Positions 7,195 to 15,518 of a stretch of 35,318 nucleotides of DNA are shown piece by piece (position 1 is the stretch's first letter; every line of letters starts with the position of its first letter). Source of the DNA: Virgibacillus senegalensis (lineage in GTDB: Bacteria > Bacillota > Bacilli > Bacillales > Amphibacillaceae); the NCBI RefSeq assembly GCF_000821245.2, contig NZ_LN611425.1, positions 499,589 through 534,906 on the forward strand. The letters are read 5' to 3'. A program made the position numbers and the translations under genes. The notes under the pieces were generated by a model that was not told the origin of the DNA, made no database searches, and worked only from the letters and a program-made list of their open reading frames with translations.

Positions 7195-8376
7195 GTGAAG
7201 AAATTCAATCGTGTATTTTTAATTGTTATGGATTCTGTAGGGATAGGAGAGGCTCCGGATGCTGAGAAATTTGATGATAAAGGAGCGGATACATTAGGCC
7301 ACATTGCAGAACATATGGGCGGTTTGAAGATGCCGAATATGGGTCAGCTTGGTTTGAGCAATATTAGAGAAATAAAAGGAATATCCAAAGCGTCCGCCCC
7401 AAAAGCACACTATACAAAAATGCAAGAAGCATCCAATGGCAAAGACACGATGACTGGACATTGGGAAATAATGGGGTTGAATATTCAACAACCGTTCCGG
7501 ACGTTTCCAGAGGGGTTTCCTGATGAATTGCTATCGGAATTAGAAGAAAAAACGGGACGGAAGATTATTGGGAATAAGCCTGCATCCGGTACTGAAATCA
7601 TCAAAGAGCTTGGGAAAGAGCATATGGAAACAGGGGCATTGATCGTGTACACCTCTGCCGATTCCGTATTGCAAATCGCTGCACATGAAGAGATTATTCC
7701 GATAGAAGAACAGTACCGCATTTGTGAAATCGCCCGAGAACTGACGCTTGATGAAAAATACATGGTCGGCCGTGTAATTGCTCGTCCGTTTGTTGGAGAA
7801 CCGGGTGCATTCGAAAGAACCTCGAACCGTCATGACTATGCGTTGAAGCCTTTTGGAAGAACAGTGATGAATGAGTTGGAAGATGGCGGCCTGGATGTCA
7901 TCGCACTAGGTAAAATTTCCGATATTTACGACGGAGAAGGTGTAACAGAAGCAATCCGCACGGTAGACAACGAGGATGGAATGACCAAATTGTCCGAATC
8001 AATGAATAAACCGTTTCGTGGCTTGAGCTTTTTGAATTTGGTAGATTTCGATGCTAAATATGGCCATCGTCGCGATCCGCAAGGTTACGGGGAAGCATTG
8101 GAAAGTTATGATTCCCGTTTACCGGAAGTGCTCGATAAATTGAAAGACGATGATTTGCTCATCATTACTGCTGATCATGGAAATGATCCCGTTCATCACG
8201 GAACAGACCATACAAGGGAATATGTGCCATTGCTCGTATATCATACGGGAGTGAAAACCGGAAATGAACTTGAGGTAAGAAAAACATTTGCCGATATCGG
8301 GGCAACGATTGCCGATAATTTTCAGGTTAAAATGCCGGAACATGGACACAGTTTCTTGAAAGAAATCAGTGAATAG
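7195..8376 (+). CDS. deoB: Phosphopentomutase
   Basis: 393 residues, full-length DeoB/Drm of the alkaline-phosphatase superfamily. The metal and phosphate site is readable: [11 protein letters not shown] (Asp13), [10 protein letters not shown] with Thr85 as the phospho-accepting residue, and TADHGNDP followed by [12 protein letters not shown] near the C-terminus. It interconverts (deoxy)ribose 1-phosphate and 5-phosphate, linking nucleoside phosphorolysis to central metabolism. Start GTG 7195 follows TAGGAGGGATCGTT. First gene of deoB-punA-pdp. I saw no convincing promoter in the 96 bases upstream. Confidence 0.95.
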   Translation: MKKFNRVFLIVMDSVGIGEAPDAEKFDDKGADTLGHIAEHMGGLKMPNMGQLGLSNIREIKGISKASAPKAHYTKMQEASNGKDTMTGHWEIMGLNIQQPFRTFPEGFPDELLSELEEKTGRKIIGNKPASGTEIIKELGKEHMETGALIVYTSADSVLQIAAHEEIIPIEEQYRICEIARELTLDEKYMVGRVIARPFVGEPGAFERTSNRHDYALKPFGRTVMNELEDGGLDVIALGKISDIYDGEGVTEAIRTVDNEDGMTKLSESMNKPFRGLSFLNLVDFDAKYGHRRDPQGYGEALESYDSRLPEVLDKLKDDDLLIITADHGNDPVHHGTDHTREYVPLLVYHTGVKTGNELEVRKTFADIGATIADNFQVKMPEHGHSFLKEISE

Positions 8377-8389
8377 GGGGAATAAGCCA

Positions 8390-9208
8390 ATGAATAAGAA
8401 AGAATTGAAAGAATCGGTGCAATTTATTGAATCTAAGTTGGAGGAGAAGCCGGTTATCGGTCTGATACTTGGCTCTGGCCTCGGAGTACTGGCCGAAGAA
8501 ATCGAAAATCCTGTCGTCATTCCTTATAAGACGGTACCGCATTTTCCAGAATCTACGGTATCCGGTCATAAAGGCCAATTGGTGGCCGGCGAACTTGAAG
8601 GAAAGCAAGTAATTGCTATGCAGGGACGTTTTCATTTTTATGAAGGATACCATATGGATCAGGTAACATTTCCTGTACGTGTCATGAAGCTATTAGGAGT
8701 GGAGAAATTACTAGTCACCAATGCAGCCGGCGGTATCAACGAAAACTTTGAACCAGGGAATTTAATGCTGATCGAGGATCATATCAACAATATGGGAACA
8801 AATCCGTTGATTGGTCCTAATGAAGAAGAATTTGGTCCCCGTTTCCCGGACATGTCTCGCGCTTATGACAAAGATTTACTGGTACATGCTCGCAAATGTG
8901 CAGAACAATTGGATTTATCGATTCAACAAGGTGTGTATGTCGGTAATACTGGTCCTGTTTATGAAACGGGAGCAGAAGTAAAAATGCTACGTACACTGGG
9001 AGGCGATGCGGTTGGAATGTCAACGGTGCCTGAAGTGATCGTAGCAGCCCATATGGGAATCAAAGTACTAGGTATTTCTTGTATCTCCAATATGGCAGCT
9101 GGTATTCTGGACCAGCCTTTGTCTCATCAGGAAGTAATCGAAACGACTGAACAGGTACGTCAGGATTTCTTAAGTTTCGTGAAACAAATTGTCAAAACTT
9201 TACCATAA
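8390..9208 (+). CDS. punA: Purine-nucleoside phosphorylase
   Basis: 272 residues, trimeric PNP type (PupG/PunA). Motifs: GLILGSGLG (phosphate site), SGHKGQL, MQGRFHFYEGY, TNAAGGIN, and the signature GPVYETGAEVKMLRTLGGDA ending in VGMSTVPEVIVA. SCISNMAAG near the end is also family-typical. It cleaves guanosine- and inosine-type nucleosides with phosphate, releasing pentose 1-phosphate for DeoB. Start ATG 8390 has AGGGGGAA upstream; the frame from GTG 8369 would overlap deoB and lacks an RBS. Co-transcribed with deoB (13 bases downstream) and pdp. Confidence 0.94.
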   Translation: MNKKELKESVQFIESKLEEKPVIGLILGSGLGVLAEEIENPVVIPYKTVPHFPESTVSGHKGQLVAGELEGKQVIAMQGRFHFYEGYHMDQVTFPVRVMKLLGVEKLLVTNAAGGINENFEPGNLMLIEDHINNMGTNPLIGPNEEEFGPRFPDMSRAYDKDLLVHARKCAEQLDLSIQQGVYVGNTGPVYETGAEVKMLRTLGGDAVGMSTVPEVIVAAHMGIKVLGISCISNMAAGILDQPLSHQEVIETTEQVRQDFLSFVKQIVKTLP

Positions 9209-9220
9209 AAGGTGATTACT

Positions 9221-10522
9221 ATGAGAATGGTTGATGTGATACTGAAGAAACGGAATGGTCAAATGTTGACAGAGGCGGAAATTCGTTATTTTGTCGAAGG
9301 ATACACCGCTGGAGACATCCCGGATTATCAAGCCTCTGCACTAATGATGGCGATTTATTTTAAGGGAATGAGCGCTGATGAAACAGCGGTTCTTACAGAA
9401 GCAATGGCGCAATCTGGAGATACTATCGATCTATCGGCAATCGAAGGGCATATAGTGGACAAACATTCCACAGGAGGCGTAGGAGATAAAATTACTTTTA
9501 TCACCGGCCCTTTGGTTGCTTCGGTCGGTGTACCTGTAGCGAAAATGTCCGGCAGGGGATTGGGTCATACAGGAGGAACATTGGATAAACTAGAATCGAT
9601 TGCCGGTTTTCAAATTGAAATGAGCAAAGAAGATTTTATCTCAAACGTCAATACAAATAAGCTGTCTGTAGCTGGCCAAACAGGCAATTTGGCCCCAGCA
9701 GATAAAAAGCTCTATGCATTGAGAGATGTAACGGGAACAGTCGATTCCATTCCTTTAATTGCTGGTTCCATCATGAGCAAGAAGCTTGCCTCCGGAGCAG
9801 ACAGTATCGTCTTGGATGTGAAAACAGGATCCGGAGCTTTTATGAAAACATTGGATGAATCACGGGCACTTGCTCAAGAGATGGTCAATATTGGCAAGAA
9901 ATTAGGCCGTAACACGATAGCCGTAATTAGTGATATGAACCAGCCTCTTGGCTATGAAATCGGTAATGCAAATGAAATAAAAGAAGCTGCAGAAGTACTC
10001 CAGGGAAAAAAGGTCGAGGATTTACGGAATCTCAGCCTGGAATTGGCCGCGCATATGGCGGTGTTGGCAGGGGCTTTTTCATCTTATCAGGATGCATACG
10101 GCGAGCTTGAAAACAATCTGGATAATGGAAAAGCGTTCCAAGCATTCCGTACATTCATTTCTGCCCAGGGCGGGGATATATCCATGATTGATGATTTATC
10201 CCGACTGCCGGCAGCAGCCCACCATATCAAGGTGGTGTCTGACAAGGAAGGATACGTAGAAGAGATAGATGCCGAATCGATAGGGGTTGCAGCCATGTAT
10301 TTGGGGGCAGGAAGGGCGACAAAAGAAGATAAAATCAATCATTCCGTCGGTATAACCCTGAACAAAAAAATCGGCGACGAAGTGAAAAAAGGTGAAACGA
10401 TAGCGGTTTTGCATAGTGAAGATACAACGCCGAATGATTCCTTGGAAAAAGTGAAAGAAGCATACAAAATTGCCCAAGAAAAACCAAAAAAACAACAGCT
10501 AATATATGAAGTGATCAAATAA
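9221..10522 (+). CDS. pdp: Pyrimidine-nucleoside phosphorylase
   Basis: 433 residues, the standard length of Gram-positive Pdp. Phosphate-binding motif KHSTGGVGDK at residues 81-90 and the family signature SGRGLGHTGGTLDKLE from residue 110. The C-terminal beta-domain (NHSVGITLNKKIGDEVKKGE) is barrel-sandwich-like. Cleaves thymidine and uridine with phosphate. Start ATG 9221 lies six bases after AAAAGGTGA; GTG 9212 is inside the RBS. Last gene of the salvage operon, with a strong terminator directly after it. In B. subtilis pdp sits in another operon, so its place between pupG and dacF is a lineage variant. Confidence 0.95.
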   Translation: MRMVDVILKKRNGQMLTEAEIRYFVEGYTAGDIPDYQASALMMAIYFKGMSADETAVLTEAMAQSGDTIDLSAIEGHIVDKHSTGGVGDKITFITGPLVASVGVPVAKMSGRGLGHTGGTLDKLESIAGFQIEMSKEDFISNVNTNKLSVAGQTGNLAPADKKLYALRDVTGTVDSIPLIAGSIMSKKLASGADSIVLDVKTGSGAFMKTLDESRALAQEMVNIGKKLGRNTIAVISDMNQPLGYEIGNANEIKEAAEVLQGKKVEDLRNLSLELAAHMAVLAGAFSSYQDAYGELENNLDNGKAFQAFRTFISAQGGDISMIDDLSRLPAAAHHIKVVSDKEGYVEEIDAESIGVAAMYLGAGRATKEDKINHSVGITLNKKIGDEVKKGETIAVLHSEDTTPNDSLEKVKEAYKIAQEKPKKQQLIYEVIK

Positions 10523-10525
10523 TGA

Positions 10526-10558
10526 AATGACCCGGGTTAAATCCGGGTCATTTTTTTG
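10526..10558 (+). terminator. Terminator of deoB-punA-pdp
   Basis: The arms AATGACCCGG (10526-10535) and CCGGGTCATT (10543-10552) around a 7-base loop are followed by T7. A strong intrinsic terminator. Confidence 0.92.
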
Positions 10559-10589
10559 TTATAAATTATCCTCTACATGGAAAAAATAG
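10559..10589 (+). promoter_or_regulatory. Sigma-F-type promoter of dacF
   Basis: TTATA (10559-10563; 4/5 of GYATA), 15 bases, then GGAAAAAATAG (10579-10589), which satisfies every fixed position of the sigma-F -10 consensus GGNNANANTNR. It overlaps the end of the preceding terminator's T-tract and precedes the dacF RBS by about 15 bases. B. subtilis dacF is known to be sigma-F dependent. Confidence 0.7.
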
Positions 10590-10615
10590 CAATACTAACA
10601 TATGGAGGTATTGCT

Positions 10616-11815
10616 ATGAAAAAAATAATCTTGCTACTTTCGTTTCTGTTGATTTTCTCTGTCGTTTTGCCCGGCAACTTGATGGCTGAGGAAAATAAGG
10701 ATAATCAAAATAATGACAAGACAGAAGAGGATCAGCTGAATCTAGCAGAGAACTCTCAATCAGCAATATTGTTGGAGCGAGACACGGGAAAAATCCTTTA
10801 TGAAAAAGATGCACATAAGCAATTGCCGCCGGCGAGCATGACGAAAATCATGACCATGATTCTTATTATGGAAGCTTTGGATGAGGGGAAATTAAAACTA
10901 GATGAAAAAGTGAGAGTGAGCGATTATGCCGCCTCGATGGGTGGGTCGCAAATCTTTCTTGAGGCAGGAGAAGAAATGAAGGTAAAGGATCTTTTGATGG
11001 GGGTGGCTGTCGCTTCTGGAAATGATGCTAGTGTTGCATTGGCAGAAAGAATTGCCGGAAGTGAACAAGCCTTTGTCAAAATGATGAATGATAAAGCAAG
11101 AAAATTAGGATTGGAAAATACACGTTTCCAAAATACGACAGGGCTGCCTGCAGAAGGACATTTCAGTACGGCTTACGATATGGGAATCATGGCAAAGGAA
11201 CTGTTAAAGCACGAAGAAATAACAGAATATACAAGCATATATGACGGCTATTTACGAGAAGGTACAGAGGACGAGTTTTGGCTGGTCAACACAAATAAAC
11301 TGGTCAAGTTTTACCCGGGGGTTGACGGACTGAAAACAGGTTATACTTCTGAAGCAAAATATTGTTTAACCGCAACCGCAAAGAAAGATGATATGCGGGT
11401 GATTAGTGTTGTGTTGGGAGCAGATACACCTAAGAAACGCAACAGTGATGTCACGCAGATGCTTGATTATGCATTCAACCATTTTGATACCAAACAGTTA
11501 TTTAAGAGCAATCAACCAGTATCAAAGTTGAAGCTGTTAAAAGCAGCCAATGAGACGATTGATGCGGTTACCGATGAACCAATATCCTTGATTTACAAAA
11601 AAGGGGAGCCTTTGGATGACATCGAAACCAATGTTGTCATGAAGGAAGATATTTCACTCCCATTAAAAAAGGGAGATACAGTAGGAAAGGTCGAAATCGT
11701 CCATGATGGGAACATCTTATCCGAAACGCCACTGATAGTAAAAGAAAACGTTGACCATGCAGGTTACTGGCAATTATTTAAAAGGACGTTTCATGCCATG
11801 TTGAAAAAAGATTGA
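10616..11815 (+). CDS. dacF: D-alanyl-D-alanine carboxypeptidase DacF, sporulation-specific
   Basis: 399 residues. Sec signal peptide at residues 1-24 (MKKIILLLSFLLIFSVVLPG), then a penicillin-binding carboxypeptidase domain (peptidase S11) with the three active-site motifs: S74-M-T-K77, S134-G-N136 and K240-T-G242. The C-terminal PBP5-type beta domain runs from about residue 290 and ends in an amphipathic anchor (WQLFKRTFHAMLKK). Start ATG 10616, seven bases after GGAGG; the ATG at 10577 overlaps the -10 region of the promoter. It trims pentapeptides in forespore wall synthesis and directly precedes the spoIIA operon, as in B. subtilis. Confidence 0.93.
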   Translation: MKKIILLLSFLLIFSVVLPGNLMAEENKDNQNNDKTEEDQLNLAENSQSAILLERDTGKILYEKDAHKQLPPASMTKIMTMILIMEALDEGKLKLDEKVRVSDYAASMGGSQIFLEAGEEMKVKDLLMGVAVASGNDASVALAERIAGSEQAFVKMMNDKARKLGLENTRFQNTTGLPAEGHFSTAYDMGIMAKELLKHEEITEYTSIYDGYLREGTEDEFWLVNTNKLVKFYPGVDGLKTGYTSEAKYCLTATAKKDDMRVISVVLGADTPKKRNSDVTQMLDYAFNHFDTKQLFKSNQPVSKLKLLKAANETIDAVTDEPISLIYKKGEPLDDIETNVVMKEDISLPLKKGDTVGKVEIVHDGNILSETPLIVKENVDHAGYWQLFKRTFHAMLKKD

Positions 11816-11857
11816 TTTTTTCTGGTTTTAACGAATTATCACTTCTTTTGTCACCTT

Positions 11858-11887
11858 GCAGGATTTAAGTTAATCGGTAAAGAAAAG
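11858..11887 (+). promoter_or_regulatory. Sigma-H-type promoter of spoIIA
   Basis: GCAGGATTT (11858-11866) fits the sigma-H -35 consensus RNAGGAWWW at all positions. After 12 bases AAAGAAAAG (11879-11887) matches RNNGAATWW imperfectly. B. subtilis spoIIA uses sigma-H plus Spo0A; I found no clean 0A box here. Confidence 0.55.
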
Positions 11888-11920
11888 ATTCACTACAGAA
11901 ACAGTAAGGAGGAATCAGTA

Positions 11921-12274
11921 GTGAGTCTAAACGTACAATTTACAACCAAAGAGAATGTTTTATTGGTTCGTCTCTCGGGTGAGCTTGACCACCATGCATC
12001 AGATCGTTTGAAAAAGGAATGGCAGCAGGCAATCAGGGATAATAACGCGAAACATGTAATATTAAATTTAGAAGAATTGGATTTCATGGACAGTTCTGGA
12101 TTGGGAGTATTTTTGGGGAGGTACAAAGAAGTGATGCAATTGGGTGGAGAGATGGTTGTTTGTTCAATATCTCCTGCAGTGAAACGTTTGTTTGATTTGT
12201 CGGGATTATTTAAAATCCTTCGGCTGGAAGAAAGTGAAGAGTATGCATTGCTTCGTTTGGGGGTAGCCTCATGA
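11921..12274 (+). CDS. spoIIAA: Anti-sigma-F factor antagonist SpoIIAA
   Basis: 117 residues, STAS domain, identical in length to B. subtilis SpoIIAA. The phosphorylation site Ser58 lies in [15 protein letters not shown]. Unphosphorylated SpoIIAA displaces sigma-F from SpoIIAB; SpoIIAB phosphorylates Ser58 and SpoIIE (not in this window) removes the phosphate. Start GTG 11921 follows AAGGAGGAATCAGTA. Its TGA overlaps the spoIIAB ATG by three bases (ATGA), implying translational coupling of partners whose ratio matters. Confidence 0.96.
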   Translation: MSLNVQFTTKENVLLVRLSGELDHHASDRLKKEWQQAIRDNNAKHVILNLEELDFMDSSGLGVFLGRYKEVMQLGGEMVVCSISPAVKRLFDLSGLFKILRLEESEEYALLRLGVAS

Positions 12275-12711
12275 AAAATAATATGCATTTAGAATTCACC
12301 AGTATCAGTGAAAATGAAGCATTTGCACGTGTTACTGTCGCGTCTTTTGTGGCACAGCTTGATCCGACGATGGACGAATTAACCGAACTGAAGACAGTTG
12401 TCTCCGAAGCCGTAACGAATTCCATTATTCATGGCTATGACAATTGTGAAAACCAAAAGATTTATATCAGTTGTTCCATTGAGGACGATGAAATTGAATT
12501 AATCATTAGGGACGAAGGTGTAGGTATCCAGGATATTGACGAAGCCGTACAGCCATTGTACACCTCGAAACCTGAATTGGAACGTTCGGGAATGGGATTT
12601 ACCATCATGGAAAATTTTATGGATAAGGTTGAGGTTATTTCACACCCCGGAGAAGGCACCACGCTTAAGTTGTATAAACAACTGAAAAAGAGTAAAACCT
12701 TGTGCAATTAA
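12271..12711 (+). CDS. spoIIAB: Anti-sigma-F factor and serine kinase SpoIIAB
   Basis: 146 residues, GHKL-type ATPase/kinase. N-box [12 protein letters not shown] (Glu46, Asn50), G1 box IRDEGVGI (Asp81) and G2 box [16 protein letters not shown] are all intact. It binds sigma-F in the predivisional cell and phosphorylates SpoIIAA. Length and the last residues (KSKTLCN) match the B. subtilis protein closely. Overlaps spoIIAA and is followed ten bases later by sigF. Confidence 0.97.
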   Translation: MKNNMHLEFTSISENEAFARVTVASFVAQLDPTMDELTELKTVVSEAVTNSIIHGYDNCENQKIYISCSIEDDEIELIIRDEGVGIQDIDEAVQPLYTSKPELERSGMGFTIMENFMDKVEVISHPGEGTTLKLYKQLKKSKTLCN

Positions 12712-12721
12712 GGGGATGCCG

Positions 12722-13477
12722 ATGGAGATAGAGCTGAAAAAAAGTCATAAAGAGGACCCATTGACAAATGAACAGGTAAAGGAATTGATTGTGAAAAGTC
12801 AGAAAGGTGACCAGTGTTCCAGAGATCGGCTTGTGGAAAGTAATGTCAGGTTGGTTTGGTCCGTTGTCCAGCGTTTTATCAACCGGGGATATGATCCGGA
12901 TGATTTGTTTCAAATTGGTTGTATTGGCTTGTTAAAATCCATTGATAAATTCGATTTGTCCTATGATGTGCGGTTTAGTACATATGCCGTGCCCATGATT
13001 ATCGGAGAAATCCAACGTTTTATACGGGACGACGGTAGTGTCAAGGTGAGCCGGTCCTTGAAAGAAACAGGGAATAAGATACGTAAAGCAAAGGATGAAT
13101 TGACCAAAACGCTAGGTCGGGGGCCGACTGTTAGTGAACTAGCCGACAAGCTGGAGATATCGCCAGAGGAAGTTGTTCATGCTCAGGAGGCTTCCAAACT
13201 CCCTCATTCGATTCACGAAACCGTATATGAGAATGATGGAGATCCGATTACCCTGCTCGATCAAATAGCAGAACAGGATACGAAGTGGTTTGACAAAATT
13301 GCGTTGCAAGATGCAATCCGGAACCTGGAAAAAAGGGAAAGGCTGATTGTTTATCTCCGGTACTATAAGGACCAGACACAATCAGAAGTGGCAGAACGGC
13401 TTGGAATCTCTCAAGTACAAGTATCGCGGCTCGAAAAGCGAATTCTTCAATATATAAAAGACCAGATCGGTGTTTAG
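12722..13477 (+). CDS. sigF: Forespore sigma factor SpoIIAC (sigma-F)
   Basis: 251 residues, a sigma-70 family factor without region 1. Region 2 includes DDLFQIGCIGLLKSIDKFDL and RFSTYAVPMIIGEIQRFIRD. Region 3 contains VKVSRSLKETGNKIRKAKDE. Region 4 ends in the helix-turn-helix SEVAERLGISQVQVSRLEKR. I chose ATG 12722, six bases after AAGGGG, because it gives MEIELKK, matching the recalled B. subtilis N-terminus; ATG 12716 abuts the RBS. It directs the first forespore-specific transcription, including dacF just upstream. Confidence 0.96.
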   Translation: MEIELKKSHKEDPLTNEQVKELIVKSQKGDQCSRDRLVESNVRLVWSVVQRFINRGYDPDDLFQIGCIGLLKSIDKFDLSYDVRFSTYAVPMIIGEIQRFIRDDGSVKVSRSLKETGNKIRKAKDELTKTLGRGPTVSELADKLEISPEEVVHAQEASKLPHSIHETVYENDGDPITLLDQIAEQDTKWFDKIALQDAIRNLEKRERLIVYLRYYKDQTQSEVAERLGISQVQVSRLEKRILQYIKDQIGV

Positions 13478-13564
13478 AAGAGTATCTTGTCATACTGTGG
13501 CGGCTTGAAAGCCAAGTACCTTACCAGAGACCCTGGAAGCCTTTTAATTGCCGATTATAAAATG

Positions 13565-13617
13565 AAAACCGAGCGAATTCGAATGTTTATCATATTCGAA
13601 TCATTGTTCGGTTTTTT
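13565..13617 (+). terminator. Bidirectional terminator after sigF
   Basis: The arms AAAACCGA (13565-13572) and TCGGTTTT (13608-13615) enclose two copies of the palindrome ATTCGAAT (13577-13584, 13594-13601) that pair with each other. TTTTTT follows on the plus strand and TTTTCATTTT on the minus strand, so it can stop transcription from both sides. Confidence 0.85.
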
Positions 13618-13669
13618 CTTTGATCAAATGGTTTTGTACTACCCCGTTGTTATGTAGAGTAACGTTCAT
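13601..13669 (-). CDS. Possible 22-residue peptide ORF (unrecognised)
   Basis: On the minus strand GAAGGGGGAGG precedes, by 10 bases, an ATG at 13669 that opens a 22-codon frame encoding MNVTLHNNGVVQNHLIKEKT followed by EQ. The TGA stop lies inside the bidirectional terminator, whose minus-strand side has a T-rich tail. A TTG start closer to the RBS would encode only seven residues (MDERYST). The peptide is polar, without TM segment or signal. No homologue is recognised, and the minus-strand promoter (TTGCCG, about 18 bases, TAAGAT upstream) is weak. Coding status is uncertain. Confidence 0.22.
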   Translation of the reverse strand: MNVTLHNNGVVQNHLIKEKTEQ

Positions 13670-13839
13670 CCAAAAGAAACCTCCCCCTTCAAATGATAAA
13701 CGATGTCAAAAGAAGTTTATCTTACTGACATTCTCCATTTTTCGGCAATAGCGAGATCGTTCCTTTCATTCGTCTTATAATTGTAATGGAATAAGTTGTT
13801 CTTTTCCCAAATGCCTTGACGGGCTTTTGGGCAGTTGAT

Positions 13840-13869
13840 GCATGTTTACGGTACCGGTTATCCATAATA
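13840..13869 (+). promoter_or_regulatory. Sigma-G-type promoter of the spoVA operon
   Basis: GCATG (13840-13844) satisfies GHATR. After 18 bases CATAATA (13863-13869) satisfies CATNHTA. Every fixed position matches the sigma-G consensus. It lies inside the longest spoVAA reading frame, which excludes the ATG at 13816 as start. B. subtilis spoVA is sigma-G dependent. Confidence 0.8.
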
Positions 13870-13899
13870 AGAAGGAATCCGACAGTGGAGGTGGCTGGT

Positions 13900-14526
13900 T
13901 TGAAAGGTATTGTATACCTGAGATTGAAGAAGAAGCTATATGTCACGGAGGATACAACAATCCGTCTTAAGGATATCGCTGTTATATCAGGTACCATGGC
14001 CGATGTTCAACAGTTGGGTGAAACACACATTTATCAAGTAACCCCTGAAGATCAAAATGTATCGGTAATAGACATTTTCACTGTTATTGACAAATTGACC
14101 GTTCTTTATCCCAATCTGGAATTCCAGCAAGTTGGCGCAGCTCAAACAATATTAATGATTGAAAAAAAGAAGAAAGAGGTTCCCATTCTGCTGGTGACAT
14201 TGATCTGGTTACTCCTGTTTATTGGATCAGCGATGGCAATCATGAACTTTCACTATGATGTCAGTATGCAGGATGTCCAACAACGGTTGCATTTTTTGTT
14301 GACAGGAGAACACAAAGATTATCCCCTTTGGATGCAAATTCCTTACTCATTTGGTTTGGGGATAGGGATGATCCTTTTTTTTAACCATTTATTCAAAAAA
14401 AGGTTCAATGAAGAACCAAGTCCATTGGAAGTGGAAATATTTAAATACCAGCAGGACCTGGACAGTTATGTCACTTACCATGAAAACGAGTTGAATAAAG
14501 AGCATGATAATCACCATACTCGTTGA
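13900..14526 (+). CDS. spoVAA: Stage V sporulation protein AA
   Basis: 208 residues from TTG 13900 (Bs SpoVAA about 206). The start is fixed by GGAGGTGG seven bases upstream and by the sigma-G promoter that ends 30 bases before it. An N-terminal soluble domain (about 1-95) is followed by two TM segments (about 99-118, LVTLIWLLLFIGSAMAIMNF, and about 146-166) and a cytoplasmic tail with the family motif FNEEPSPLEVE. SpoVA proteins move dipicolinic acid into the forespore and out during germination; the role of AA itself is unclear. The 3' end overlaps spoVAB by 23 bases. Confidence 0.92.
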   Translation: MKGIVYLRLKKKLYVTEDTTIRLKDIAVISGTMADVQQLGETHIYQVTPEDQNVSVIDIFTVIDKLTVLYPNLEFQQVGAAQTILMIEKKKKEVPILLVTLIWLLLFIGSAMAIMNFHYDVSMQDVQQRLHFLLTGEHKDYPLWMQIPYSFGLGIGMILFFNHLFKKRFNEEPSPLEVEIFKYQQDLDSYVTYHENELNKEHDNHHTR

Positions 14527-14923
14527 GATATTTATTGGATTAGCGTCCGGGCTTGTAGTAGGAACTGGGTTTGTCGCATTCCTGACGGTACTGGGCATCA
14601 TTCCGCGACTCGTTCAATTAAGCAAAACCAACGCTTTTATTAAAACGTATGAAGCAAGTGTGACAGTTGGCGCTCTATTTGGCACCTATCTTTCCTTCGT
14701 CGGTGTTTCACTTCATCTATCATTGTGGGTTCCGATTTTCTGGGGAGCTTTCCACGGCGTTTTCATAGGAATGCTGGCTGCAGCGCTGACGGAAGTATTG
14801 AATGTTTTTCCATTATTAGCAAAACGGATCGGGATGGAAAATCATCTTCTTTGGCTGCTCATGGCTATTGTGCTTGGAAAAATAGCCGGTTCGCTGTTTC
14901 AATGGATATTTTTTGTTAAATAA
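14504..14923 (+). CDS. spoVAB: Stage V sporulation protein AB
   Basis: 139 residues (Bs SpoVAB about 141), almost entirely hydrophobic, with about four TM segments and the family pattern GLASGLVVGTGFVAFLTVLG, IIPRLVQLS and TYEASVTVGALFG. Start ATG 14504 overlaps spoVAA by 23 bases. In B. subtilis the next gene is spoVAC. Here the following gene is the spoVAEa homologue, only 28 bases later, so three genes are absent from this operon. Confidence 0.9.
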   Translation: MIITILVEIFIGLASGLVVGTGFVAFLTVLGIIPRLVQLSKTNAFIKTYEASVTVGALFGTYLSFVGVSLHLSLWVPIFWGAFHGVFIGMLAAALTEVLNVFPLLAKRIGMENHLLWLLMAIVLGKIAGSLFQWIFFVK

Positions 14924-14951
14924 TTATCACCACCCGAAAGGAATCGGTGCC

Positions 14952-15518
14952 ATGGTACGACCGAAAAAGGTAATTATCATTACAGATGGGGATGAATACG
15001 CAAAGAAAACCATCGATTACTTATCTAGGGAAATCGGGGGAACTTGCTTGTCGTATTTATCCGATAATCCCACACATGTGACGGAAAATCAGGTAACAGA
15101 AGCAATAATGGCTGCGGAAGAAGAGCCGGTATATGTTTTGATCGATGACGGTGGGGCACCGGGCCCTGGGGCAGGCGAGAAAATATTACTCGCACTTGCA
15201 GCAAACGAAAAGGTACAAATAATTGGTGCAATTGCTGTAGCCTCGCATACTAAAAATGCAGAATGGACAAGATTCACACTGGCAATTGACCAGGATGGCG
15301 AATTGACTTCCTACGGCATCAGCAAAGAAGGTATCCCCATTCCCGAAATTGGAAGGATAAACGGGGATACGATTTATGCCTTGGACCAAGTAGATATTCC
15401 TGTCGTGGTTGCCATTGGCGATATTGGGAAAATGCAAGGAAAAGATGACGTGAAAGTGGGATCACCGATTACGAGAAAAGCCATAGAAATCATCCTGGAA
15501 AGAGGTGGTAATCGATGA
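14952..15518 (+). CDS. spoVAEA: Stage V sporulation protein AE, AEa type (soluble)
   Basis: 188 residues, hydrophilic, no TM segment. The N-terminus MVRPKKVIIITDGDEYAKKT and the block IGAIAVASHTKNAEWTRF, together with DIPVVVAIGDIGKMQGKDDV and SPITRKAIEIILER, identify the AEa subfamily rather than the membrane protein AEb. Start ATG 14952 lies eight bases after AAAGGAA; the frame from 14913 overlaps spoVAB. It ends overlapping spoVAF by four bases (ATGA). AEa acts with SpoVAF in spore germination by family knowledge; DPA transport itself needs AC, AD and AEb, not present here. Confidence 0.9.
   Translation: MVRPKKVIIITDGDEYAKKTIDYLSREIGGTCLSYLSDNPTHVTENQVTEAIMAAEEEPVYVLIDDGGAPGPGAGEKILLALAANEKVQIIGAIAVASHTKNAEWTRFTLAIDQDGELTSYGISKEGIPIPEIGRINGDTIYALDQVDIPVVVAIGDIGKMQGKDDVKVGSPITRKAIEIILERGGNR

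Noticed and set aside
11846-11857. Spo0A box upstream of spoIIA (TTGTCACC)
   Set aside because: Only the TGTC half agrees with the 0A box TGTCGAA.
13722-13997. 91-codon minus-strand ORF at the start of spoVAA
   Set aside because: It overlaps the sigma-G promoter and the spoVAA coding region, and its protein has no recognisable pattern.
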